DNA of 64,000 nt, from the NCBI RefSeq assembly GCF_024159025.1, contig NZ_JAMYXC010000029.1:1-64000 (forward strand), written 5' to 3'. Under the pieces are notes generated by a model. That model made no database searches. It had not been told where the DNA came from and saw only the letters and a list, made by a program, of their open reading frames with translations. This stretch comes from Limimaricola litoreus. GTDB taxonomy: Bacteria; Pseudomonadota; Alphaproteobacteria; Rhodobacterales; Rhodobacteraceae. Shown one piece after another: positions 42,823 to 50,135 of the stretch (positions within the stretch are counted from its first letter, which is position 1; every line of letters starts with the position of its first letter). The translations under genes were made by a program, and so were the position numbers.

Positions 42823-43293
42823 TCAGGCCGCATACGCCTCTTCCAAATCAACTGGATTTACATCGTATTCAATCCAGCGATGATTATCGCGGTATGACCT
42901 ATCAATAAGCTCCCAGAGCAAATCTGACCCATTATCAATATCATCTTTGCTGAGGGCTTCGGCCTCTTCCATGTAATAGCCATGATCGATGAATGTGGAC
43001 CATAGTTCGCGCCGAAGCTGGCGTTCCCCATATACCCGAATCGTATCTTCTTCCCATTCGTAATTGTAGAAGATGTCGTAGGCAGTGCTTTCGACAGGCT
43101 CGATCAACTGACCGGCCCCGACCTCATCACCAGTAATCAATGATGCCTCGATGCCAGCATCCGAGAGTTCCTTTCGGAAGGCTTCGATCCGGCTATCCCG
43201 ATCCGGACCCTCCGGCATGATATGCAGCGCCGCATATTCGTCACGCTGGCCCTTCGTAAGCCTGGCGGCGGTGAATAGTTTCAGTTCAGTCAT
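42823..43293 (-). CDS. Acidic hypothetical protein
   Basis: A 156-residue protein starting MTELKLFTAARLTKGQRDEYAALHIMPEGPDRDSRIE. It is strongly acidic (for example YEWEEDTIRVYGERQLR, YYMEEAEALSKDDIDNGSDLLWELIDR), a composition seen in DNA-mimic and anti-restriction proteins, but no ArdA or Ocr signature is present. The longer upstream frame is Pro-rich and unlikely. Isolated; unknown function. Confidence 0.55.
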   Translation of the reverse strand: MTELKLFTAARLTKGQRDEYAALHIMPEGPDRDSRIEAFRKELSDAGIEASLITGDEVGAGQLIEPVESTAYDIFYNYEWEEDTIRVYGERQLRRELWSTFIDHGYYMEEAEALSKDDIDNGSDLLWELIDRSYRDNHRWIEYDVNPVDLEEAYAA

Positions 43294-44202
43294 TTCGTAT
43301 CCTTCGATGCTATGGTCCCCGGGGCGGTGGCTCCCCGCGAATTCGGCCTTCCCCTTGGGCAGGTCGGACTCGGCTGGCGGGCAGTCACCGCGCCATCGAT
43401 TCCAGTGGTCTACTGTGCCGGTTGCCACGAATAAGGTGGGTCCCTCATCTGAAACGAAAAACAGATTCCGACCGAATTCTTGGGGAGCCCGCGTCGCGGC
43501 GCTCGACGGGTGGGACCTGCCGGCAGTGATGCTCTACAAAGCGACGTTAAAGCGATCCACTTGCTGAGCGGCGTAAAGCCGCGCGTTTTTGCGGTGCCGA
43601 AGCGCCACGGCGTGGTGGACTACGACAACTTGCCAATGGCGGCGCTGCCTATGTTCGGCCTTCCCAGCTTCAACTTGGGTGGGCGGTTGGGCAAGATGGC
43701 GACGCATACTCTTGTCGTCGACCGTCGGCCTGGCCGCTATATGATCGAGCAATAGGACGACGACCGGGCCTTCACCTGTTGGCGCGAGACCTCGGCCGTG
43801 CTCTGGCCTGATGCGGACGAGATGCGCACCGTGGTCACCGCGGCGGCAAAGTTATCAGACTTCGTTCTGCCGAATTGCGGAGACGAGGCGCGCTGGTGTT
43901 CAGTGACCCCAACCTCGCCGCACGCGCCGCGCGTTGCCGTGTCGCCGGGGTGCGCGACAGATTTAATGGCGCCTATTTCTCTGCACGCTGGCTGGCGCAT
44001 CCTGCTCGCAGCAGCAGAGGCAGAGATTGTCCTGGGAACATGCAAAATTTCGCCGCACGGCGCGATTCTCGACCTGCCGAAAACATTCAACCGGAAATCC
44101 GCCTGAAGCGAACGAATGCTCTGACGGGATGACAGAGCAAACAAAAAATCCAAAGCGTCCGCGAGTTACATAATTAGGGTTATACGCATGAATTGCGTGT
44201 AG
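43294..44202. other. About 900 bp with decayed coding sequence and no intact gene
   Basis: Plus-strand frames look like fragments of a former gene: LLSGVKPRVFAVPKRHGVVDYDNLPMAALPMFGL (about 43.56-43.66 kb) and VLWPDADEMRTVVTAAAKLSDFVLP (43.80-43.87 kb) separated by stop codons and frame changes. I could not name the ancestor. The end of this stretch abuts the left end of the IS30 tandem. Confidence 0.35.
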
Positions 44203-44783
44203 CGGCGCGCGCTACTTCCAACTGCGACTCTTGTTTGAAAACAATGCCCTATCAAGCAGGAGTTTTCCAGTATGGGACGTGTTTACGCGCAGCTGACGCT
44301 CGAGGAGCGCCGCAAGATCGAGCGCTGGCGCCATGCCAGAGTATCCGTGAACGAGATGGCGCGGGTGCTGCGCCGCCACCGCTCGACCATCTTTCGCGAG
44401 CTCCGACGCAATCATTTCCAAGACCCCTGCATGCCCAAGGTCGTGGGTTACTTTGCGATGGCCGCTCAGCTGAGAACCAGCGATCGCCGCGCCCGCCAGC
44501 GCAAGCTGATCCGGCATCCGCAGCTACGTGACCAGGTCGTCGATCGGATCAAGGATGGTTGGACGCCGGAGCAGATCGCCGGCCGGATGCGCATCGAGCG
44601 CGCGCCGCTGCGGGTCTGCCAGGAAACGATCTATCGCTACATCTACGGCAAGGAAGGCCTGCGCGAAGAGCTGTGGTGGTATCTGCCGACCCACCGCAAG
44701 GCCCGGCGTCCGAGACGCGCCCGCAAGCGGCGTCCGCCGAAATTCCACCGTGATGTCAGCATCCTGTTCCGGCCCGAGGCAGT
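44203..44783 (+). mobile_element. Truncated IS30-family element, copy 1
   Basis: The left end (CGGCGCGCGCTACTTCC at 44203) and leader are the same as in copy 2, but the element stops after about 580 bp exactly where copy 2 starts. The coding part (44272-44783) corresponds to the N-terminal 170 residues of the transposase. It has no right end. Confidence 0.75.
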
Positions 44784-44787
44784 GGCG
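44272..44787 (+). pseudogene. IS30 transposase fragment
   Basis: Encodes MGRVYAQLTLEERRKIERWRHARVSVNEMARVLRRHRSTIFRELRR, the IS30 helix-turn-helix region, and the following linker up to SILFRPEAVA, then passes into copy 2's leader. The catalytic domain (D-D-E) is missing. The frame stays open into copy 2 out of frame with its gene, so the apparent 279-residue product is not real. Confidence 0.8.
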
Positions 44788-45904
44788 CGCGCTACTTCCA
44801 ACTGCGACTCTTGTTTGAAAACAATGCCCTATCAAGCAGGAGTTTTCCAGTATGGGACGTGTTTACGCCCAGTTAACGCTCGAAGATCGGCGCAAGATCG
44901 AACGCTGGCGCCATGCCAAAGTGTCTGTGAACGAGATGGCGCGGGTATTGCAGCGTCACCGCTCGACCATTTTCCGCGAGCTCAGGCGCAACCATTTCCA
45001 GGATCCCTGCATGCCGAAGGTCGTGGGCTACTTCGCCATGGCCGCTCAGCTGAGAACCAGCGATCGCCGCGCCCGCCAGCGCAAGCTGATCCGGCATCCG
45101 CAGCTGCGTGATCAGATCGTCGAGCGGATCAAGGACGGCTGGACCCCGGAACAGATTGCCGGCCGGATGCGCATGGAGCGCGCGCCGCTGCGGGTCTGCC
45201 AGGAAACCATCTATCGCTACATCTACGCCAAGGAAGGCCTGCGCGAAGAGCTCTGGTGGTATCTGCCGACCCATCGCAGGGCCCGCCGCCCGAGATGCGC
45301 CCGCAAGCGCCGTGCGCCGAAATTCCATCGCGATGTCAGCATCCTGTTTCGACCCGAAGCCGTGGCGCAGCGCTCTCAGTTCGGTCAATGGGAGGCCGAT
45401 CTGATGCTGTTTAGGCAGCGGTTCGGCTCCGCCAACGTGACCTCGCTCGTCGAGCGCGTCAGTCGCTTCACCGTGCTGCTGAAGAACGCTGACAAGCGGA
45501 CCCGACCCGTCATGGACAAGGTCATCGCCGCGATCCGTGCCCTGCCCCAGCCGGCGCGCAGATCGATCACCTTCGATCGAGGTACCGAGTTCGTCTCGTA
45601 GCCGCATCTCCAGGCCGAGATTGGCACGAGCAGCTGGTTCTGCGACCCCTCCGCGCCATGGCAGAAGGGCACGGTCGAGAACACCAACCGCCGTGCCCGC
45701 CGCTGGCTGCCCCGGGAACGCGACATCGGCCAACTCTCCGACAACGACATCCGCGAGATCTGCGACCGCCTGAACGCGACGCCGCGCAAATGCCTCGGAT
45801 GGAGGACACCCGCCGAGGTGTTCCGGGCCAAGATGCTGGAGAAGAGGACGTGAGCGCCCTACCCTGAACCCATCGCGGAGTCGCGGTCCAAGTATCGCTC
45901 ACCG
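44784..45904 (+). mobile_element. IS30-family element, copy 2, full length but with a broken gene
   Basis: Left end GGCGCGCGCTACTTCC at 44784 pairs imperfectly with the right end near 45904 (complement begins CGGTGAGCGATACTTGG). Total 1.12 kb, normal for IS30. Its leader is almost identical to copy 1's, but the coding parts differ at many positions, so the two copies are related, not identical. Confidence 0.75.
44852..45853 (+). pseudogene. IS30 transposase with premature TAG stop
   Basis: A 333-codon frame with one in-frame TAG at codon 250 (45599-45601). Before it: helix-turn-helix and WEADLM (Asp 1), TFDRGTEFVS (Asp 2). After it, in the same frame: PHLQAEIGTSSWFCDPSAPWQKGTVENTNRRARRWLPRERDI (Glu 3). 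The stop separates the second Asp from the Glu, so the enzyme is inactive unless read through. Confidence 0.88.
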
Positions 45905-46071
45905 TCGAAAATGTAGCATCTGCTTGAAAGTCAGTCCCCAGATGCTCTTAGCATACTTCGGTCCCGACTTCACCCTTTCCGGCCTTTTCGTGCGCTGTCG
46001 TCCTATCGATTGCGACGGTGAGGTCATCTTTCTTGCACAGGGTCACGGTCGCTTCGAGCCGCTGTCATGAG

Positions 46072-46350
46072 TTATCCACAGGGTGCTGAGTGTTAGTATG
46101 TGTTAAATAGTGTGTTAAGGCTCACAGAATGATCCGTAAGTTACTGTAGTATCAGTACAAAATATAAGTTCCGGTCACAGATACCCCGAACATTCGTCAC
46201 TGTTTCCCAGACATCGGTCACAGAAACCCCGAACTCATGTTTCGGTCACAGAAACCCCGAACATGTGGTCATGGGTCATAGATTCCCCGAATCCTTGACT
46301 TCGGTCACAGATTCCCCGAACTGTAGGGCATGGTCACAGAAACCCCGAAT
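46072..46350 (+). other. Origin of replication (oriV): DnaA box, AT-rich region, iterons
   Basis: TTATCCACA, a perfect consensus DnaA box, is at 46072-46080, followed by an AT-rich stretch with two TGTTAA repeats. Then six iterons of consensus GGTCACAGAAACCCCGAAC start at 46173, 46216, 46244, 46274, 46303 and 46332 (spacing 43, 28, 30, 29, 29), with a degenerate copy near 46194. The last one overlaps the repA start. This is the classical layout of an iteron-regulated plasmid origin. Confidence 0.93.
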
Positions 46351-47346
46351 CTTTCTCCTGAACGCTACCCCGAAAAGGATCTGTTCATCTGCGACGTGGG
46401 TGATGCGGTTCTCAAGGACTTCATGCAAGAGATGGAGCATCCGTTCTACTCCCTCTCGAAGAAACCAGATACCAGTGTCCGAAGGTATGAGCATAATGGA
46501 TTGTGGATCGAAATAACGCCCTCCGTGAAGGGCTTGGCAACGATCTACGATAAAGACATCCTTATCTATGCAATCAGCCAGATAATGTCAGAGTTGAATG
46601 CTGGTAACAAAGTAGGTAAACGAGTCCGGATTAACTCCCGAGATTTTTTACGCTTTACGAACCGCGGCACTGGGGGGAAAGACTATACTGCTCTAATACA
46701 AAGCCTCGAAAGGCTTCGGGGTACAATGATTACAACAAATATTCGCACAGGCGATGAGGAGCAAATAGATACTTTTGGACTTATCGAAAGCTCGTCTGTT
46801 CGTCGAAAATTCGGTCTTGATGGTAGATTACTATGGGTCGAACTAACGCTTTCAGACTGGGTCTTTAATGCTATTCAGAAGCACGAAGTTCTAACTCTGC
46901 ACCGTGATTACTTTCGTCTCAAGAAACCACTCGAGCGCAGAATCTATGAGCTTGCGAGAAAGCATTGCGGTGCTCAAAAAGAGTGGCGATGTAATGATGA
47001 GCTGCTCTTAAAAAAGTCAGGGTCTCGGTCGCCGTTGAAGCAGTTTAGATACTTGCTTCGTGATATCGCAGAGCAGGATCATCTCCCGGACTATTCGCTT
47101 AGTGTCGATGACGAGATGGTCACATTCCGTTCGCGCGGCACCGTGCCATCTGAGTTTATCGAAACCATCTCCATCCCTACTCTCGACCCGGAAATTTACG
47201 AGATGGCACGACAGGTGGCGCCTGGTTGGGACATCAGAATGATCGAGCGGGAGTGGCGTGACTGGGCGACAGAGGCTCCCAAGAACCCGGAGATGGCATT
47301 CTTGGGATTCTGTCGAAAGTGGTTCGAAAAGCGCGGTAAGCCGTGA
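46330..47346 (+). CDS. repA: Plasmid replication initiator RepA (RPA family)
   Basis: A 338-residue initiator: LPERYPEKDLFICDV-type N-terminus (actual LSPERYPEKDLFICDV), DFMQEMEHPFYSLSKKPDTSVRRYEHNGLWIEITPSVKGLATIYDKDILIYAISQI (the RPA signature), then two winged-helix domains (VGKRVRINSRDFLRFTNRGTG, KPLERRIYELARKHCG). It binds the iterons just upstream; the first seven codons are themselves an iteron. This is the replication gene of this replicon. Confidence 0.95.
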   Translation: MVTETPNLSPERYPEKDLFICDVGDAVLKDFMQEMEHPFYSLSKKPDTSVRRYEHNGLWIEITPSVKGLATIYDKDILIYAISQIMSELNAGNKVGKRVRINSRDFLRFTNRGTGGKDYTALIQSLERLRGTMITTNIRTGDEEQIDTFGLIESSSVRRKFGLDGRLLWVELTLSDWVFNAIQKHEVLTLHRDYFRLKKPLERRIYELARKHCGAQKEWRCNDELLLKKSGSRSPLKQFRYLLRDIAEQDHLPDYSLSVDDEMVTFRSRGTVPSEFIETISIPTLDPEIYEMARQVAPGWDIRMIEREWRDWATEAPKNPEMAFLGFCRKWFEKRGKP

Positions 47347-47522
47347 TTCAGTAAGGCTGAAGCATGGTTCCTTGCCGCAATGATGTCAGCGAGCTCGGTG
47401 CGCATCTGCTCAACGCCTGCCAAGTCACCAAGAACGCCCTCATCATCGGCGCCCTGCCTTTCCTCAACAACATGGTCAAAAAGTTGACGCAACTGATCCA
47501 TTTCGCCAAAAATGGCTGTCAT
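47196..47522 (-). CDS. Possible third gene of the par locus
   Basis: The N-terminal part (MTAIFGEMDQLRQLFDHVVEERQGADDEGVLGDLAGVEQMRTELADIIAARNH) is protein-like and the frame extends further upstream without a start (HNRLRFESARGDLTSIFFAAAQRIQESDLPPAVTEVG), which also looks coding. No ribosome binding site is seen at 47522 and the 3' end is antisense to repA. A third par-region gene or an element expressed by an unusual start is possible. Confidence 0.4.
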   Translation of the reverse strand: MTAIFGEMDQLRQLFDHVVEERQGADDEGVLGDLAGVEQMRTELADIIAARNHASALLNHGLPRFSNHFRQNPKNAISGFLGASVAQSRHSRSIILMSQPGATCRAIS

Positions 47523-47644
47523 GCCGACTTCAGTGACGGCGGGCGGCAGGTCGGACTCTTGGATACGCTGAGCGGCAGCGAAGAAGATAGAGGTCAGATC
47601 ACCGCGGGCGGATTCGAAACGGAGGCGGTTGTGGGCTAAGAAAG

Positions 47645-47998
47645 TTATCGCTTGCCCTCTGCCTTGTCCATGAGGATTTCAAGCATCGCCCACCGGCTCC
47701 TGCGATCTTCTTTGCACATAGCATTGAAACGGTCAGCTACACTTTGAGGGCCATGAATATGGAGCTGGACGGTTTTCTCCTTCTCAGCTTCCACTTTGGC
47801 CTCACGCGACGGCCAGCCGCCCTCTGTATGCTTCTCCGGCGCTCGCTTCCTGACAGGTTCTGGCTTAGGAGCTTGACGCGGAGGTCGAGGCCGAAAGTCC
47901 TCGAGGCTGTCCGCCTCAGCCCTCTCGACGCGATCGGAAACCTTTGCCTCATCCGTAGCGGATTCTGGTGCTTCCATACTGAATCCCCGTCTTGCCAT
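47645..47998 (-). CDS. ParG/CopG-like partition protein
   Basis: A 117-residue basic protein with a disordered N-terminus rich in Pro/Lys/Glu and a C-terminal ribbon-helix-helix-like segment (KTVQLHIHGPQSVADRFNAMCKEDRRSRWAMLEILMDKAEG). It starts within the parA stop codon (TAATG), so translation is coupled. By position it is the DNA-binding partner of ParA that binds the repeat array at 48797-48883. Confidence 0.75.
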   Translation of the reverse strand: MARRGFSMEAPESATDEAKVSDRVERAEADSLEDFRPRPPRQAPKPEPVRKRAPEKHTEGGWPSREAKVEAEKEKTVQLHIHGPQSVADRFNAMCKEDRRSRWAMLEILMDKAEGKR

Positions 47999-48681
47999 TA
48001 AGCTGCCTCCCCTGCCCTATTGGATCGAAGTATTTCAAGCAGCTCGGCCACCAGAGCCGCCACGTTCTCGCGTGCTCGATCGCGACCGCCTCTGGGGTCT
48101 GTCAGACGACCAAGGGATGTAGCGTGAGACCAAACAGCACCTACTGCGTCGCGCTCGAGTAGCTCGCAGTCCATGACGCGGACGCCCTTGTTACTGCGGA
48201 GTTCATCGGCATTCTCACGAGCGTCCGTGCCGCGACCAACCTCACGAGTCCGGGTCAGGCAAACGACTGCGGGCACCTCTCGACGCAACTGCCGAGAAAC
48301 ACGCCCTACTTCCGCAATGGTCTTCATGGCATCTTGGATGTCCAGGTATCGCTCTTGAGCAGGCACGACCACGAGGTCAGACTCGGTCATGGCAAACGTT
48401 GCCATCCGGCTCGCGACGCCCTCGAGATCGACGAGGACGAACGCAGCCTCAGATGCTGCCCGCTCGATCTCATCCTGGATGTTTGCTTCACCATCTGATC
48501 GCCTCACCGACAGTCCCGCTGGCTTGTCGCCCTCGGCTTCAAACCACTCGAGAATCCTCGGCTCCTGGTCAGCGTCGATGATGATGACGCTGGACTTCTC
48601 GGCGAGATAACTGCCAACCAAGACTGCGAGGGTGCTCTTACCTACCCCTCCCTTTATCGACGCAAATGAGATCACTGGCAT
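47998..48681 (-). CDS. parA: ParA-family partition ATPase
   Basis: A 227-residue protein with a deviant Walker A motif KGGVGKST (residues 10-17), DADQEPRILEWFEA and LVDLEGVAS (Walker B region), the short ParA type without a DNA-binding N-terminus (type Ib). It moves plasmid copies apart with its partner protein. A repeat array lies just upstream. Operon with the parG-like gene. Confidence 0.9.
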   Translation of the reverse strand: MPVISFASIKGGVGKSTLAVLVGSYLAEKSSVIIIDADQEPRILEWFEAEGDKPAGLSVRRSDGEANIQDEIERAASEAAFVLVDLEGVASRMATFAMTESDLVVVPAQERYLDIQDAMKTIAEVGRVSRQLRREVPAVVCLTRTREVGRGTDARENADELRSNKGVRVMDCELLERDAVGAVWSHATSLGRLTDPRGGRDRARENVAALVAELLEILRSNRAGEAA

Positions 48682-48796
48682 GCTCGTCCTCGTTTCTCTT
48701 GGTGAGTTGCCTCACCAAACCTCGCCTGATCGCATCGCACCACACATCATCAAAACATAAGGCCTGATGTGATGCGGTGAGGTCACGTATGTTACT

Positions 48797-48883
48797 ACAC
48801 CTTATGATGTCACACCTTATCATATAGTATCATAACTGACCTTATCAAATAAAATCTTATCTAACCTTATCATACCTTATCAA
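48797..48883. repeat. Array of ACCTTATCA repeats, candidate centromere (parC)
   Basis: The core CCTTATSA-like unit (consensus ACCTTATCA) occurs at about 48799, 48815, 48839, 48865 and 48875, with a weaker TCTTATCT at 48855; the spacing is 10-24 bp. The block is AT-rich and lies upstream of parA, the usual place of the centromere in type Ib partition systems. Confidence 0.65.
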
Positions 48884-48903
48884 TCGTTCTCGGTCAGGCG
48901 TTG

Positions 48904-49209
48904 CTATGCCTCGAGATCATCACCTGCGAAGTCGCACCACACGCTCACGACAGTATAGACCTGTTCGCCATCATATCTCCAAGCGAGGTAGAACCCCTCG
49001 ACATCAGCACAGAAAGTGTATCGACCTCTCTCCTTCTCAGTGTCAGAGAACAGCACGACAGGCACCTGCCCCATAGCATGAGATTTGAGGAGCTGCCGGA
49101 CCCAGGGTGGGATTTCGGGTCCGTTCTCTGCGGGGTCATAAAGTGGCAGGGCCGATGGGTTATACAGTATGAGTTGCAGCAGCGGTATTGGCGGGTTGTG
49201 CATCGACAT
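48904..49209 (-). CDS. Hypothetical protein
   Basis: About 101 residues, starting MSMHNPPIPLLQLILYNPSALPLYDPAENGPEIPPWVRQLLK (49209), with AGGGAG 7 bp upstream. The end (EKERGRYTFCADVEGFYLAWRYDGEQVYTVVSVWCDF) has a compact beta-rich look. No family recognised. It is divergent from the integrase remnant and follows no operon. Confidence 0.55.
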   Translation of the reverse strand: MSMHNPPIPLLQLILYNPSALPLYDPAENGPEIPPWVRQLLKSHAMGQVPVVLFSDTEKERGRYTFCADVEGFYLAWRYDGEQVYTVVSVWCDFAGDDLEA

Positions 49210-49299
49210 CGTCAGTCTCCCTCTGTTCTGAGAAGAAATATTAACCCGTTTCCGCAAGAACGAAACAGAAACAAAAGTTGCCGAAGCAGCCGCTGATGA

Positions 49300-49515
49300 T
49301 ATTGAGTGCGGACGGGTAGGGCAGGGGGTCTGCGCCCTTTAATCGGCACCAGCGCGCGAAACCGGCCCAGTCGCGCGCTTAGGCCCGACGGGTGTTCTCG
49401 GCGATGGCGTGATCGGCATAGCCCCGCGCCGAGTCGACGAGCCGGCGACGTGGGTAGGCAGGGCGATCGGGGCGGGGATTTCGGGCGTGTCCGGCATGCC
49501 GGTGGGCGTATCATG
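49300..49515 (-). pseudogene. Remnant of a tyrosine recombinase N-terminus
   Basis: On the minus strand the frame LVDSARGYADHAIAENTRRA-stop-ARDWAGFARWCRLKGADPLP aligns with LIDTARGYADHAVSENTRIAYGRDWAAFARWCRLRGADPLP in the integrase at 61.5-62.5 kb. An in-frame stop and a frame change near the start show it is dead. Only about 70 codons remain. Confidence 0.8.
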
Positions 49516-49521
49516 CTCATG

Positions 49522-49543
49522 TCCGATAAGTCAGCTTATCGGA
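49522..49543. promoter_or_regulatory. Perfect 22-bp inverted repeat at the integrase remnant
   Basis: TCCGATAAG (49522-49530), TCAG, CTTATCGGA (49535-49543). A single TCCGATAAG is found at 62541-62549, also just before the related integrase. It may be a recombination core site or an operator of this integrase family. Confidence 0.55.
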
Positions 49544-49760
49544 TACGACTGGGAGCAGCTGTGAAAAGGGTGCGGAGCAAGGCCGCCCGGTCACTCTGAT
49601 GCCAGACGCGCGCCGGGACAGACACAGGCTTCCTTCATCCGCCCGGGGCCTTGTCATGCCCTCGACCGCCGAACTCGGAGGGCCCGTCGCAGGCGTGCCA
49701 GGCGCATACCGTTTCCAGCGTTCAGATTGCCTGCCTTAGAAGGCGATCCGGGGCCAGGGA

Positions 49761-50135
49761 TCACGAGGAATGAATGCTCCCGCCGAGGGACATCAACACG
49801 GACGAGAGCTGGCGCTCGGAGAAGGGTTTTTGCAAGCGGGGCTTGTTCTCGAAAGCGGATTCGACCAGCGAGTAGCCCGTGGAGAAGAAGTAGGGAATGC
49901 CCAAAGCCGCCAACCGCTCGGCGATAGGATAGCTGGTCTCGCGGCCGAGGTTGATGTCGAGCATGGCGAGATCGATAGGCTCCCGTTCGACGATCCCCAG
50001 GGCCTGCTCCACTCGAGCCGCCGGGCCGACCACAATACAGCCAAGCTCCGAAAGCATATCCATGAGATCCATGCAGACGAGCATCTCGTCCTCCACCACG
50101 AGAACACGCAACCCGTTCAGAGCAACCCCGTTCAT
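49761..50135 (-). CDS. Single-domain response regulator (receiver)
   Basis: A 124-residue receiver domain: RVLVVEDEMLVCMDLMDMLSELG, LAMLDINLG (phospho-acceptor Asp), RLQKPFSERQL (Lys). No output domain. It begins inside the stop of the HWE kinase gene (ATGA overlap), so it is the partner receiver of that kinase. Such receivers commonly act in general-stress-response phosphorelays of Alphaproteobacteria. Confidence 0.9.
   Translation of the reverse strand: MNGVALNGLRVLVVEDEMLVCMDLMDMLSELGCIVVGPAARVEQALGIVEREPIDLAMLDINLGRETSYPIAERLAALGIPYFFSTGYSLVESAFENKPRLQKPFSERQLSSVLMSLGGSIHSS

Noticed and set aside
46173-46350. CRISPR-like spacing of the 19-bp repeats
   Set aside because: Repeats are iterons next to repA and a DnaA box; spacers are only about 10 bp.
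48797-48883. CRISPR array
   Set aside because: Repeats are only 9 bp and irregularly spaced, and no cas genes are present.
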